In this document: positions 26,598 to 35,750 of the stretch, one piece after another
How the letters are laid out: each line of letters starts with the position of its first letter
Numbering within the stretch: the first letter of the stretch is position 1
The notes under the pieces: generated by a model
Seen by the model: only the letters and a program-made list of their open reading frames with translations
Told to the model about the DNA's origin: nothing
The model's database searches: none
Assembly: GCF_003050835.1 (NCBI RefSeq)
Contig: NZ_QAOJ01000017.1
Coordinates: 1-64,000, forward strand
Direction of reading: 5' to 3'
DNA: 64,000 bases
Source of the DNA: Pseudomonas sp. GV071
Lineage (GTDB): Bacteria; Pseudomonadota; Gammaproteobacteria; Pseudomonadales; Pseudomonadaceae
Translations under genes and position numbers: made by a program

Positions 26598-26673
26598 GTA
26601 GGTTGGGTTGAGCGCAGCGAAGCCCAACAGGTTCGCGATTGTTGGGCTTCGCCTGCGGCTCAACCCAACCTAC
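26598..26673. repeat. REP-like dimeric hairpin, family A
   Basis: GTAGGTTGGGTTGAGCGCAG with GAAGCCCAAC, then the inverted copy GTTGGGCTTC with CAACCCAACCTAC. It is a second full dimer, like 15724-15797. Confidence 0.9.
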
Positions 26674-26698
26674 GATCTACAGGGGATATGTATGCCCA

Positions 26699-26729
26699 TA
26701 AAAAAACCGCCCCGGAGGGCGGTTTTTTT
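26699..26729. terminator. Bidirectional rho-independent terminator
   Basis: TAAAAAAACCGCCC CGGA GGGCGGTTTTTTT lies between the converging importer operon (+) and the PstS-like gene (-). A and T tracts on both sides suit termination in both directions. Confidence 0.92.
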
Positions 26730-26746
26730 GTCGCGCGAAACGGCGC

Positions 26747-27151
26747 TTACGGCAGGGTGAACAGCACTTTCACCTTGTCGGTCACGGCCGCTTTGTCGAC
26801 GTAGCCAATGGCGTCGGCTTCGGCGCCAACCTTGGCGACCACGGCGGCGTCATCGGCCACGCTTGGCAGCGGTTGGCCCTTGCCGGTGAACACCAGGCCC
26901 GACCAGTAGGACTTCAGCTGCGACTCGTTCTTGCTCGTCACGCCGCTGTAGAACTTGTCTTTGGTGGGGTTCCAGTCTTTCTGGTCGACGCCCTTGAGGG
27001 ACTTGTCCTTGCCGAGAAAGATGTTGGCCACGTCCGATTGGGTCGGCGCGGCGCTGGCGCCGGCGTTGACGATCACGGCCACTTCGGCCTGGGCGGCGGT
27101 GGCAATGGCCACCAGGGTGCAGGCACTGAGAGCGCTGATTACGAACTTCAT
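26747..27151 (-). CDS. Small PstS-like (phosphate-binding family) periplasmic protein
   Basis: 134 residues, with AAGGAGAG before the ATG and a signal peptide (MKFVISALSACTLVAIATAA, cleavage near AQA-EV). The mature part has PBP-like phosphate-family elements: VIVNAGASAAPTQSDVANIFLG, KSYWSGLVFTGKGQ and the C-terminal GYVDKAAVTDKVKVL. At about 110 mature residues it is far shorter than full PstS (about 320), so it is a single-lobe-sized protein. It is the last gene of a tight operon with a porin and a chemoreceptor. Ligand unknown; an oxyanion is plausible. Confidence 0.82.
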   Translation of the reverse strand: MKFVISALSACTLVAIATAAQAEVAVIVNAGASAAPTQSDVANIFLGKDKSLKGVDQKDWNPTKDKFYSGVTSKNESQLKSYWSGLVFTGKGQPLPSVADDAAVVAKVGAEADAIGYVDKAAVTDKVKVLFTLP

Positions 27152-27162
27152 GGGGGCTCTCC

Positions 27163-28323
27163 TTAGAATACGAAGTCAACGCCGACGCTGATGATGTCAC
27201 CGTCGTAGTTGCGCGAAGGCGTGCCTGCCAGGCCGTTGGTGGCCGAGTACACCGCGTGGTTGTAGCTTTCCTGGGCTTTTTCGACGAACACGCCGTTGTA
27301 GCCGTTGCCGCTGGTGTCTACGCGTTTGTATTCGCTTTTGACGATCACGGTCGGGGTCACGTTGTAGTTCAGGCCATAGGTCCAGGACGTCTGGCGACCG
27401 TCGTCTTCGTCCAACTGGGCATAGGTGACGTGGGCCAGGAAGTCGCCGAAGCGGCGGCCACCCATCAGGTAGAACGCGTCGGTGCTGCCTTGGTCATCGG
27501 CTTCGATAACGCGGCTGGTCCACTCGTTGGCGGTCAGCCAGGTACCGTTGTCGTACTGGTAGCCGATCGAGGTGAACTTGCCTTTCTGGTCATCCAGCTG
27601 GTTCAGCGGGATGGTGGTCTGGGTGCCGAACGGGGTGGTCACGCGGGCGGTGATATCGGTGTTGATATCGGCCTCGGTGTAGCCCAAACGCACGGTACCG
27701 AAGTCATTGGTAGCGAGGCTGACGTTGGCGGCGAAGATCTTCTTGTAGTCGATGTCGTAGAGCTCATCGGCGGCGAAGATGTTGCGGTTCACGGCCTGGC
27801 CGCCAGCGACCTGGAAGGCCACCGAGCCGAAGGACAGTGGCAGGGTGTAGATGGCGTCAGCGCCTTCGTAGTTGCTCACCTGAACCTGGCTGTAAACCTC
27901 GTCCGGCAGACGCAGCCACGGGTAGGTGAAGCCGACGTCGAGGGTTTCCGAGTACATGTACACCGGGCTGCGCAGACGGCCGGTACGCAGCATCAGGCCG
28001 TCGGTGGCCTGCCACGACAGGTAGGCCCACTCCAGGTTGGCTTTCCAGTTGTCCTGCTCAGGCTTGGCAGTGGCTTGCACGGTGACGCCGACGGTGTCGG
28101 TGAGGCCGTACTGGAACTGGCCGCCGAGCTTGGACAGCTGGTCGCCGCGCCAGGAATCGTTGGTCTGGCCATTGACGCCGTAGCTGCGGCCATCGTCTTC
28201 ACCACCCAGGTGGGTGATGCCGGCGGTGCCGAAACCGTTGAAGCGGTATTCGCCCTGGTCGAGGGCGAAAGCGGACGTACTCGCAAGGCAGGCTGCGAGG
28301 GTGAGTACTCGGAGTTGGGTCAT
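27163..28323 (-). CDS. Outer-membrane porin-like protein
   Basis: 386 residues with a signal peptide (MTQLRVLTLAACLASTSAFA). The mature protein is rich in alternating aromatic and polar strands (FNGFGTAGITHLGG, ANLEWAYLSWQATDG, YKRVDTSGNGYNGVF) and ends IISVGVDFVF, the classical C-terminal Phe for BAM recognition. It does not show the OprD or OprP signatures I know. It starts 15 bases after the chemoreceptor stop and ends 11 bases before the PstS-like gene, so all three are cotranscribed. Confidence 0.8.
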   Translation of the reverse strand: MTQLRVLTLAACLASTSAFALDQGEYRFNGFGTAGITHLGGEDDGRSYGVNGQTNDSWRGDQLSKLGGQFQYGLTDTVGVTVQATAKPEQDNWKANLEWAYLSWQATDGLMLRTGRLRSPVYMYSETLDVGFTYPWLRLPDEVYSQVQVSNYEGADAIYTLPLSFGSVAFQVAGGQAVNRNIFAADELYDIDYKKIFAANVSLATNDFGTVRLGYTEADINTDITARVTTPFGTQTTIPLNQLDDQKGKFTSIGYQYDNGTWLTANEWTSRVIEADDQGSTDAFYLMGGRRFGDFLAHVTYAQLDEDDGRQTSWTYGLNYNVTPTVIVKSEYKRVDTSGNGYNGVFVEKAQESYNHAVYSATNGLAGTPSRNYDGDIISVGVDFVF

Positions 28324-28338
28324 TCTGGTGCTCTCGTG

Positions 28339-29958
28339 TTAAACGCGGAATTGGGCCGTAGCGGCGCGCAAATGGTCCCCAGTGCTGACCAACTGCTCGC
28401 CAAGGCGTGCGGTCGCATCGGCCCCGTGTGTGGTTGCTTGCGTATCCCTCTGCAACACTTCTGTGTCTTTCTGAATCGAGTTGGACAGGCCGATCTGCTC
28501 CTGGGTGAACTGGGCGATCCCGGCATTCAACTCGTCAATCTGGCGAACGGCCTGGGCAATGGCTTCCAGGGTCTGGGTGGCGGCAACCGAGCGTTCAATG
28601 CTGGCTTGGGCCTTTTCCCCGTTCAGGGTCATTACATTCAACACGCCGTTGGCACTGCTTTGCAGGCGCTGAATGATGTTCTGGATTTCGGCGGTGCTGG
28701 CGGCGGTCTTTTGCGCCAGGTTGCGCACCTCGTCGGCGACCACGGCAAAACCACGGCCCTGCTCGCCGGCACGGGCGGCTTCGATGGCGGCGTTGAGCGC
28801 CAACAGGTTGGTCTGTTCGGCGATGCTGCGGATTACGGTAAGCACCGAGCCGACTTGCTGGGTTTCCTCTTCCAACTGCTCCATGGCCTTGACCGAGCCC
28901 AACACGCTGCTGCCCAGGTCGCTGATGCTGGAAGACAGGCTGCCGATGTTCTGCCGCGCCGTTTCGGCCTGCTTGGAGGCCGCGCCGGCTTCTTGCGAGG
29001 CTTGCTGCGAACGCTGCGCCACTTCCTGGATGCTGCCGGTCATGGTGGAAATGTCGCGGCTGATGGAGTCGGTGTGGCCCTGTTGCGAGCGCGCGTTTTC
29101 TTCGGCGCCCTGGGTCAGTCGGTACAGCTCTTTGGACATCCCGCCCAGCGGGCTGGCGGCATCGACGATCTGGCGAATGGTGCCCTGCAGCTTGTCGAGG
29201 AAACCGTTGAACAGTTTGATCATCACGCCGATTTCGTCGCTGGTTTCCACGTTGACCCGGCGGGTCAGGTCGCCGTCGCCGCTGGCGATGGCTTTCAGCG
29301 AATCGATCACGCCGTGGATGTTGCTCATCACGCTGCGGATCACCATCACCGAGCCGATGCTCACCAGCAGGATCAGGGCGATGCTCAGGCCAAAACCGAC
29401 ACGGGTGGTGGTGGCGTTGTCAGTGCGGGTTTGCGCCAGGCTGGTCTGAAAGTCGTCGTAGGCGTGGGTGCGGAACTGCTCGCCGGCTTTCTGTGCCAGT
29501 TGCAGGTCGGTGGCCATGCGGTCGAGGTTGGGGCGCAGGTCGTCAAAGGCGGTGCCTTTGAGCAGTTGTTCGGTGGCCGAAAAGGCGTTGTCGGCGTAGC
29601 CCTTAACCGCACTGGTCCAGGTGCGCAGTTCGTCGCTGCGTTGCGGCTGGTCCTTGGTCAGGGTTTGCAGCGCTTGCTGCTTGCTGTTGATCTCTTCGAG
29701 CACCTTGCGGGCGTCGTTGAGGGTTTCCATTTCACCGGCGGCAACAGCGCTGTTGAGCAGGCCGGGAATACGCGAGAACTGGAAGATCACCGCGTCGGCA
29801 TTTTCCAGGGTCGGGTAGCTCTGTTTCTCCAGGGCCACCAGGCGGGTGTCGTTGTTGCTCAGTTGGGTAGCGGTGTAGACCACGAACAGCAATAGGCCGA
29901 TGAGTGCCACGGCGGGCGGCAGCGAAAGCTTGAGGGTCAGCGACATATTTTTGAACAT
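28339..29958 (-). CDS. Methyl-accepting chemotaxis protein
   Basis: 539 residues. TM1 is at about 10-30 (LSLPPAVALIGLLLFVVY). A helical periplasmic ligand domain covers about 35-188 (four-helix-bundle type). TM2 is at 190-210 (VGFGLSIALILLVSIGS). Then come a HAMP domain and the long signalling coiled coil with the invariant hairpin tip QTNLLALNAAIEAARAGEQG. There is no C-terminal NWETF-like pentapeptide; it ends HLRAATAQFRV. It is the first gene of the operon with a porin and PstS-like protein, which suggests sensing of the solute those proteins handle. The ligand is unknown. Confidence 0.93.
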   Translation of the reverse strand: MFKNMSLTLKLSLPPAVALIGLLLFVVYTATQLSNNDTRLVALEKQSYPTLENADAVIFQFSRIPGLLNSAVAAGEMETLNDARKVLEEINSKQQALQTLTKDQPQRSDELRTWTSAVKGYADNAFSATEQLLKGTAFDDLRPNLDRMATDLQLAQKAGEQFRTHAYDDFQTSLAQTRTDNATTTRVGFGLSIALILLVSIGSVMVIRSVMSNIHGVIDSLKAIASGDGDLTRRVNVETSDEIGVMIKLFNGFLDKLQGTIRQIVDAASPLGGMSKELYRLTQGAEENARSQQGHTDSISRDISTMTGSIQEVAQRSQQASQEAGAASKQAETARQNIGSLSSSISDLGSSVLGSVKAMEQLEEETQQVGSVLTVIRSIAEQTNLLALNAAIEAARAGEQGRGFAVVADEVRNLAQKTAASTAEIQNIIQRLQSSANGVLNVMTLNGEKAQASIERSVAATQTLEAIAQAVRQIDELNAGIAQFTQEQIGLSNSIQKDTEVLQRDTQATTHGADATARLGEQLVSTGDHLRAATAQFRV

Positions 29959-30184
29959 GGACAGGTTTTCCCGACTGCGCAGAGAGCAAAAGTTAGAAAG
30001 TGAAACTTTTTATCTTTTATTGGTCACGACTTGACCATTATATCGACTGGTGCACATTTTTTATCGGCATTTAACCGGCCAGCTGAAGTTTTCAACATAG
30101 CCACTGGTCCGGTTGTCTGTAGGGCTTCTCCGGAATATTTTTCGCAATGATGGCAATTGGATGGCATCGCCTGCGATCGCCCAT

Positions 30185-30211
30185 AAAAAAACGCCCCGAA
30201 GGGCGTTTTTT
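30185..30211. terminator. Rho-independent terminator after glcB
   Basis: AAAAAAACGCCC CGAA GGGCGTTTTTT lies about 20 bases beyond the malate synthase stop. It is symmetric, so it can act both ways. Confidence 0.92.
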
Positions 30212-30232
30212 CAGTGCCAGTTGCCGGGTGAA

Positions 30233-32410
30233 TTACAGGCCGTTTTTGGCTTTGAATTCACGACGACGACGGTGCAGAACCGGCTCGGTGTAGCCGTTCG
30301 GTTGCTTGGCGCCTTCGATCACCAGCTCCAGGGCAGCCTGGAACGCGATGTTGTTATCGAAGTCCGGAGCGAGCGGACGGTACAGCGGGTCGTTGGCGTT
30401 CTGACGGTCAACCACCGGCGCCATGCGCTTCAGGCTGGCCACGATCTGCTCTTCGCTGGCAATGCCATGACGCAGCCAGTTGGCCAGCAGCTGGCTGGAG
30501 ATACGCAGGGTAGCGCGGTCTTCCATCAGGCCGACGTCGTTGATGTCCGGCACTTTCGAGCAGCCGACGCCCTGGTCGATCCAGCGCACGACGTAACCCA
30601 GAATGCCCTGCGAGTTGTTGTCCAGTTCGTTCTGGATTTCGTCTGCAGACCAGTTGGTGTTAGCCGCCAGCGGGATGCTGAGGATGTCGTCGATCGAGGC
30701 ACGGGCGCGCTTGGCCAGTTCGGCTTGACGGGCGAACACGTCAACCTTGTGGTAGTGCAGAGCGTGCAGCGCAGCGGCGGTTGGCGACGGAACCCAGGCG
30801 GTGTTGGCGCCGGCCAGTGGGTGAGCGATTTTCTGCTCGAGCATGCCGGCCATCAGGTCGGGCATGGCCCACATGCCTTTACCGATCTGGGCGCGACCTT
30901 GCAGGCCGGTGGCCAGGCCGATGTCGACGTTCCAGTTCTCGTAGGCAGCGATCCACTTCTCGGACTTCATGGCCGCTTTGCGCACAACGGCGCCGGCTTC
31001 CATCGAGGTGTGGATTTCATCGCCAGTACGGTCGAGGAAACCGGTGTTGATGAACACCACGCGCTCGCTGGCGGCTTTGATGCAGGCCTTGAGGTTGACG
31101 GTGGTGCGGCGCTCTTCGTCCATGATGCCGACTTTCAGGGTGTTGCGCGGCAGGCCGAGAACGTCTTCAACGCGGCTGAAGATTTCGCTGGTGAAGGCGA
31201 CTTCTTCCGGGCCGTGCATTTTTGGCTTAACGATGTACACCGAGCCGGTACGGGTGTTCTTGCGGCTGGTATTGCCCTTGAGGTTGTGCACCGCGATCAG
31301 GCTGGTGAACAACGCGTCCTGGATGCCTTCCGGAATCTCGTTGCCTTGGGCATCGAGAATCGCCGGGTTGGTCATCAGGTGGCCAACGTTACGCACGAAC
31401 AGCAGGCTGCGACCGTGCAGGGTCAGCTCGCTACCGTCGGTCTTGGTGTAGACGCGATCCGGGTTCATGGTGCGGGTGAAGGTGGTGCCACCTTTGGCCA
31501 CTTCTTCGGACAGGTCGCCCTTCATCAGGCCGAGCCAGTTGCGGTAGATCACGGTCTTGTCGTCGGCATCGACGGCAGCAACCGAGTCTTCGCAGTCCAT
31601 GATGGTGGTCAGCGCCGCTTCCATCAGAACGTCTTTGACGCCGGCGGCATCGGTCTGGCCGATCGGGCTGGAGGCGTCGATCTGGATTTCGAAGTGCAGG
31701 CCGTTGTGCTTGAGCAGCACAGCAACCGGGGCGTCAGCCGGGCCTTGGAAGCCGATCAGCTGAGCGTCGTCGCGCAGACCGGTGTTGCTGCCGCCTTTGA
31801 GGCCGACCACCAGTTTGCCGTCGATGATTTTGTACGCGTTGGAGTCGACGTGGGAGCCAGCAGCCAGGGGCGCGGCTTCGTCGAGGAAGGCGCGGGCGAA
31901 GGCGATAACCTTGTCACCACGAACCTTGTTGTAACCCTTGCCTTTCTCGGCGCCGCCTTCCTCGCTGATCGCGTCGGTGCCATACAGGGCATCGTAGAGC
32001 GAACCCCAGCGGGCGTTGGAAGCGTTGAGGGCGAAACGTGCGTTCATCACCGGCACTACCAGCTGTGGGCCGGCCATGTGGGCGATTTCTTCGTCGACGT
32101 TTTGGGTAGTGGCTTGGAAATCTGCAACTTCTGGCAGCAGGTAACCAATTTGTTCCAGGAAGGCTTTGTAAGCCACGGCGTCATGCGCCTGGCCAGCACG
32201 TGCCTGGTGCCAGGCGTCGATCTTGGCCTGGAAGTCGTCACGTTTGGCGAGTAGTGCTTGGTTCTTCGGTGCCAGGTCCTTGATGACGCTTTGCGCGCCT
32301 TCCCAGAACTGCTCGGCAGAAATCCCGGTACCGGGGATGGCTTCGTTGTTTACGAAGTCGAACAGGACTTTGGCGACCTGCAGGCCACCGACTTGAACGC
32401 GCTCAGTCAT
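30233..32410 (-). CDS. glcB: Malate synthase G
   Basis: 725 residues, the normal length of the G isoform (about 720-725). It condenses glyoxylate with acetyl-CoA to malate in the glyoxylate bypass. Signatures include the N-terminal TERVQVGGLQVAKVLFDFVN, the TIM-barrel core with TIMDCEDSVAAVDADDK (catalytic Asp/Glu and Mg ligands), HGRSLLFVRNVGHLM and GSVYIVKPKMHGPEEVAF. The C-terminal domain has the catalytic base Asp region near VVRWIDQGVGCSKVPDI. It stands alone, with a terminator after it and a 328-base upstream region. It supports growth on acetate and fatty acids, consistent with the dehydrogenase cluster further on. Confidence 0.96.
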   Translation of the reverse strand: MTERVQVGGLQVAKVLFDFVNNEAIPGTGISAEQFWEGAQSVIKDLAPKNQALLAKRDDFQAKIDAWHQARAGQAHDAVAYKAFLEQIGYLLPEVADFQATTQNVDEEIAHMAGPQLVVPVMNARFALNASNARWGSLYDALYGTDAISEEGGAEKGKGYNKVRGDKVIAFARAFLDEAAPLAAGSHVDSNAYKIIDGKLVVGLKGGSNTGLRDDAQLIGFQGPADAPVAVLLKHNGLHFEIQIDASSPIGQTDAAGVKDVLMEAALTTIMDCEDSVAAVDADDKTVIYRNWLGLMKGDLSEEVAKGGTTFTRTMNPDRVYTKTDGSELTLHGRSLLFVRNVGHLMTNPAILDAQGNEIPEGIQDALFTSLIAVHNLKGNTSRKNTRTGSVYIVKPKMHGPEEVAFTSEIFSRVEDVLGLPRNTLKVGIMDEERRTTVNLKACIKAASERVVFINTGFLDRTGDEIHTSMEAGAVVRKAAMKSEKWIAAYENWNVDIGLATGLQGRAQIGKGMWAMPDLMAGMLEQKIAHPLAGANTAWVPSPTAAALHALHYHKVDVFARQAELAKRARASIDDILSIPLAANTNWSADEIQNELDNNSQGILGYVVRWIDQGVGCSKVPDINDVGLMEDRATLRISSQLLANWLRHGIASEEQIVASLKRMAPVVDRQNANDPLYRPLAPDFDNNIAFQAALELVIEGAKQPNGYTEPVLHRRRREFKAKNGL

Positions 32411-32738
32411 TACTTGCCTCTCTGCTCAGCTCTTAGCTGTACTCAATAGCTCACTGCGGATAGCCCTGTACGGACCCGGCGTTGGCCGTCTTGTAGTCCG
32501 TGGCGCGGCATACTACATCATGATCGGGTGAAAATCAGCGGGCGCGCGTCGAACCGCGACCGGCCTAGGGCCTCGCGGTCACAACGGGGGCGCGGATGTT
32601 CTCAAAAAAATGGGGTTTTGTTCCACAAAAATCTGCATTTCGTACACGATTTTGTAGTGTTACTACCTATTTGGCCCGCCTCGACAGCCGTTATCGGCTT
32701 TTGCCTATACTGCCGCAACCCCCTATGGAGCGCCGTAC
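32411..32738. other. 328-base divergent intergenic region (glcB / GNAT)
   Basis: It should contain the glcB promoter on the left and a GNAT promoter on the right. I see no hairpin repeat, gene or recognised operator in it. Confidence 0.5.
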
Positions 32739-33185
32739 ATGCCCGTAAAAGCCGTTGTCGCCAGCGATCTCGACGAGCTCGCCGGGTTGTTTGCCGGTTA
32801 CCTGGAGTTTTACCAGGTGCCGCGGCCGGTTGAAGTGATTCGCGAGTTTCTCGCCGCTCGTCTGCAAAAGGGCGATTCGACCCTGCTATTGGCCCGCGAC
32901 GCGTCTGGAACGGCCCAGGGCTTCGTGCAGCTGTACCCGTTTTTGTCCTCGTTGGCCCTGGCGCCAGCGTTTTTGCTCAGTGATTTGTATGTCAGCCCGA
33001 ACGCTCGCCGCCAAGGCGTCGGTGAGCTGTTGATGAACGCTGCCCGCGCACATGCTGACGCCACCGGCGCCTGTGGTTTGCAGCTGGAAACGGCGAAAAC
33101 CAACGTGGCCGGCCAGGCGCTGTATGAAAGCCTGGGGTATGTGAAGGACGAGGTTTATCTGACGTATTGGTTGAGTCTGGCGTAG
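32739..33185 (+). CDS. GNAT-family N-acetyltransferase
   Basis: 148 residues, full GNAT length. The acetyl-CoA pyrophosphate loop is ARRQGVGELLMNAARAHA in the usual R/QxxGxG/A form, preceded by the strand FLLSDLYVSP. The C-terminal NVAGQALYESLGY is the standard last alpha/beta motif. The acceptor substrate is not inferable. The gene is followed 50 bases later by the ACT-domain regulator on the same strand. PAO1 has an acetyltransferase beside glcB too, as I recall. Confidence 0.87.
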   Translation: MPVKAVVASDLDELAGLFAGYLEFYQVPRPVEVIREFLAARLQKGDSTLLLARDASGTAQGFVQLYPFLSSLALAPAFLLSDLYVSPNARRQGVGELLMNAARAHADATGACGLQLETAKTNVAGQALYESLGYVKDEVYLTYWLSLA

Positions 33186-33235
33186 GGCGAATATCCGCCT
33201 GATCCCGCAACCCGTTAAATTTGAGGAGCCACCCC

Positions 33236-33754
33236 GTGAACCATTTGGTCCTTACCGTGATTGCCGAAGACCAGCCTGGCCTGGTGGAAAAGATCGCCAG
33301 CTGCATCTCCACCCACGGTGGCAACTGGCTGGAAAGCCGCATGTCGCGCATGGCAGGGCAATTTGCCGGGATTCTCAAAGTCAGCGTGCCGGCTGAAGCC
33401 CACGCCGAACTGGTGGCCTCGTTGCAAGCCTTGAACGATCAGGGCATTCGCGTGCTGTTGGCGGAAAGCGGCATTGAGCCGGCCTGCACCTGGAAACCGA
33501 TTCTGCTCGACCTGGTGGGCAACGACCGTCCGGGCATCGTGCGCGATATCACCCGGGTGCTCAGCGAGCTGGAAGTGAACGTCGAAAGCCTGGAAACCGA
33601 CGTGATGCCGGCACCGATGAGCAGCGAGCCGCTGTTCCATGCCGAGGCGGTGCTGGCGGTGCCGCTGACGTTGTCCCTCGACGTACTGCAAGCACGCCTC
33701 GAGACGTTGGCAGATGACCTGATGGTTGAATTAGTTCTGCGCAGCGAGCAGTAG
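33236..33754 (+). CDS. ACT-domain protein, GcvR-like (glycine cleavage repressor family)
   Basis: 172 residues starting at GTG 33236, with GAGGAG seven bases upstream. Two ACT domains are present: residues 1-75 (NHLVLTVIAEDQPGLVEKIASCIS) and 88-165 (WKPILLDLVGNDRPGIVRDITRVLSELEV). E. coli GcvR binds GcvA and represses the glycine cleavage operon; Pseudomonas members are annotated by homology only. Its last 24 bases overlap the end of the convergent rarD gene. Confidence 0.87.
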   Translation: MNHLVLTVIAEDQPGLVEKIASCISTHGGNWLESRMSRMAGQFAGILKVSVPAEAHAELVASLQALNDQGIRVLLAESGIEPACTWKPILLDLVGNDRPGIVRDITRVLSELEVNVESLETDVMPAPMSSEPLFHAEAVLAVPLTLSLDVLQARLETLADDLMVELVLRSEQ

Positions 33755-34639
33755 TTTATTGCGCTGCAAACTGCGCCAGGCATCCACGCTATAGATCGCC
33801 AACGCCGCCCAGATAAAGGCGAAGGCGGTCAGGGTGCTGGTGCTCAAATGCTCGCCAAACAGCAGCACGGCCTGCAGCAGCACGAGGGTCGGCGCCACGT
33901 ACTGTAAAAAGCCCAAAGCGGCGTAGGGTAGGTGCCGCGCGGCAGCGTTGAAACACAGCAGCGGCACCAGCGTTACCGGTCCGGCGGCGGCCACCCACAG
34001 CCACTGGGTGCTGCTCCAGAACTCAGGCTGGCGGCTCATCGAGTCTGGGTTGAGCAACAGCCAGCCGATGGCGAACGGCACCAACATCCAGGTTTCCACC
34101 ACCAACCCCGGTAGCGCGGCCACTGGCGCCTGCTTGCGGATCAGGCCGTAGAAGGCGAACGACAGCGCCAGCATCAGCGAGATCCACGGCACATGCCCGG
34201 CCAGCCACAATTGCTGCGCCACGCCGATGCTGGCCAAGGTCACCGCCAGCCATTGCAGGCGGCGCAAGCGTTCGCCCAATAACAGCATGCCCAGCAGCAC
34301 GTTGATCAGCGGGTTGATGTAGTAGCCAAGGCTGGCGTCGAGCATGTGGCCGTTGTTCACCGCCCACACGTAGGTCAGCCAGTTGACGGCAATCAGTGCG
34401 CCGCTGGCCACCAGCACGCCGAAACGGCGGGGGTTGCTGCGCAAGTCGGCCAGCCAGCGCGGGTGCTTCCACACCAACAGCAGCAGGGCGCCGAACAGCG
34501 CCGACCAGAGCACGCGGTGGACGATGATTTCCACCGCCGGCACGTTGGCGATGGCTTTGAAGTACAGCGGGAACAAGCCCCAGATGATGTACGCGGAAAT
34601 ACCGAGCAGATACCCGCGACGCGGGTTGGCGGCTTGCAT
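33731..34639 (-). CDS. rarD: EamA-family transporter RarD
   Basis: 302 residues with ten predicted TMs and a duplicated EamA fold. RarD hallmarks are GYLLGISAYIIWGLFPLYFK at the start, VWAVNNGHMLDASLGYYINPL, and AARHLPYAALGFLQYVAPTL. It belongs to the drug/metabolite transporter superfamily; in E. coli rarD was linked to chloramphenicol sensitivity and the physiological substrate is unknown. The C-terminal coding end overlaps the convergent GcvR-like gene by 24 bases. Confidence 0.9.
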   Translation of the reverse strand: MQAANPRRGYLLGISAYIIWGLFPLYFKAIANVPAVEIIVHRVLWSALFGALLLLVWKHPRWLADLRSNPRRFGVLVASGALIAVNWLTYVWAVNNGHMLDASLGYYINPLINVLLGMLLLGERLRRLQWLAVTLASIGVAQQLWLAGHVPWISLMLALSFAFYGLIRKQAPVAALPGLVVETWMLVPFAIGWLLLNPDSMSRQPEFWSSTQWLWVAAAGPVTLVPLLCFNAAARHLPYAALGFLQYVAPTLVLLQAVLLFGEHLSTSTLTAFAFIWAALAIYSVDAWRSLQRNKLLLAAQN

Positions 34640-34715
34640 GGGGACACCTCGACTGACTGGCCGGCCATTCTAGGGCCAGCCGCTCAGCGGCTCCAGGCGC
34701 GTGTCGCGGTTCTGT

Positions 34716-35690
34716 TCAAAACAGTCGCAGCGGCTCTTCCTGCAGGGCCGACAGCTGCTCGCGCAAGATCAGAATCTGCTCACCCCAGTAACGCTCGGTG
34801 CCAAACCAGGGGAAGCTCATGGGGAACGCCGGGTCGTCCCAGCGCCGTGCCAGCCAGGCGCTGTAGTGCATCAGGCGCAAGGTGCGCAGGGCTTCGATCA
34901 GCGGCAGTTGGCGCGGGTTGAAGTCGTGGAATTCCTGGTAGCCGTCGACCAGTTCGGCGAGTTGGCCCAGGCGTTCCTGGCGGTCGCCGGCCAGCATCAT
35001 CCACAAATCCTGCACGGCCGGGCCCATGCGGCAGTCGTCGAGGTCGACGATATGGAACACCTCGTCGCGGCACATCATGTTGCCGGGATGGCAGTCACCG
35101 TGCATGCGGATGGCCTGGTAGGGAGTGGCGGCGTAGAGGTCTTCGACCCGTTTCAACGCATCGCGGGCCACCGACTCATAAGCCGGCAGCAGGCTTTTGG
35201 GAATGAAGTTGCCTTCCAGCAGGGTGGTCAGCGAGTCGCGGCCGAACGTCTGTACATCCAGCTCGCCACGGTGCGCAAACGGCTTGCTGGCGCCGACGCC
35301 GTGCAAGCGGCCCAGCAGTTGGCCGAGGCGATAGAGCTGGTCAAGGTTGCCGGGCTCGGGCGCGCGACCGCCACGGCGGGGAAACAGGGTGAAGCGAAAA
35401 CCTTGGTGTTCGAATAGGGTTTTGCCGTTGTGCAGCAGCGGCGCCACTACCGGCACCTCGCAGTCGGCAAGTTCTGCGGTAAAGCTGTGTTCTTCGAGAA
35501 TGGCCGCATCGGTCCAGCGCGCGGGGCGGTAGAACTTGGCAATCAGCGGCTGGCCTTCATCGATACCCACCTGGTACACGCGGTTTTCGTAGCTGTTGAG
35601 CGCCATTACGCGGGCGTCGCTGAGAAACCCGATGCTTTCGACGGCATCGAGAACCAGGTCGGGCGTGAGTTCGGCAAATGGGTGGCTCAT
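34716..35690 (-). CDS. srkA: Stress response kinase SrkA (YihE)
   Basis: 324 residues from ATG 35690 (MSHPFAELTPDLVLDAVESI), matching the usual length of about 328. The fold is aminoglycoside-phosphotransferase-like: nucleotide-binding lobe with LIAKFYRPARW (Lys), catalytic loop MHGDCHPGNMMC (Asp, Asn) and Mg-binding IVDLDDCRMGP. In E. coli this cytosolic Ser/Thr kinase counteracts MazEF-mediated death and Cpx stress. The ATG was chosen because the upstream extension is not homologous-looking. Confidence 0.93.
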   Translation of the reverse strand: MSHPFAELTPDLVLDAVESIGFLSDARVMALNSYENRVYQVGIDEGQPLIAKFYRPARWTDAAILEEHSFTAELADCEVPVVAPLLHNGKTLFEHQGFRFTLFPRRGGRAPEPGNLDQLYRLGQLLGRLHGVGASKPFAHRGELDVQTFGRDSLTTLLEGNFIPKSLLPAYESVARDALKRVEDLYAATPYQAIRMHGDCHPGNMMCRDEVFHIVDLDDCRMGPAVQDLWMMLAGDRQERLGQLAELVDGYQEFHDFNPRQLPLIEALRTLRLMHYSAWLARRWDDPAFPMSFPWFGTERYWGEQILILREQLSALQEEPLRLF

Positions 35691-35750
35691 GGGGCATTCC
35701 AGGCGGCGTGGGGCGCCAGTGTACGCCCAGTGGCTGGGCGACGGTGCCAC

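Noticed and set aside
27256..29895. An 879-codon plus-strand frame opposite the porin and chemoreceptor
   Set aside because: Shadow of two well-supported genes; composition Gly/Val/His-rich without family motifs.
30061..30068. GCCGATAA on the minus strand, a FliA-type -10, upstream of the chemoreceptor
   Set aside because: No TAAAG-type -35 at the right distance; a single 8-base match is not enough for a promoter call.
30113..32254. A 713-codon plus-strand frame opposite malate synthase G
   Set aside because: Antisense to a full-length, highly conserved enzyme gene; no motif.
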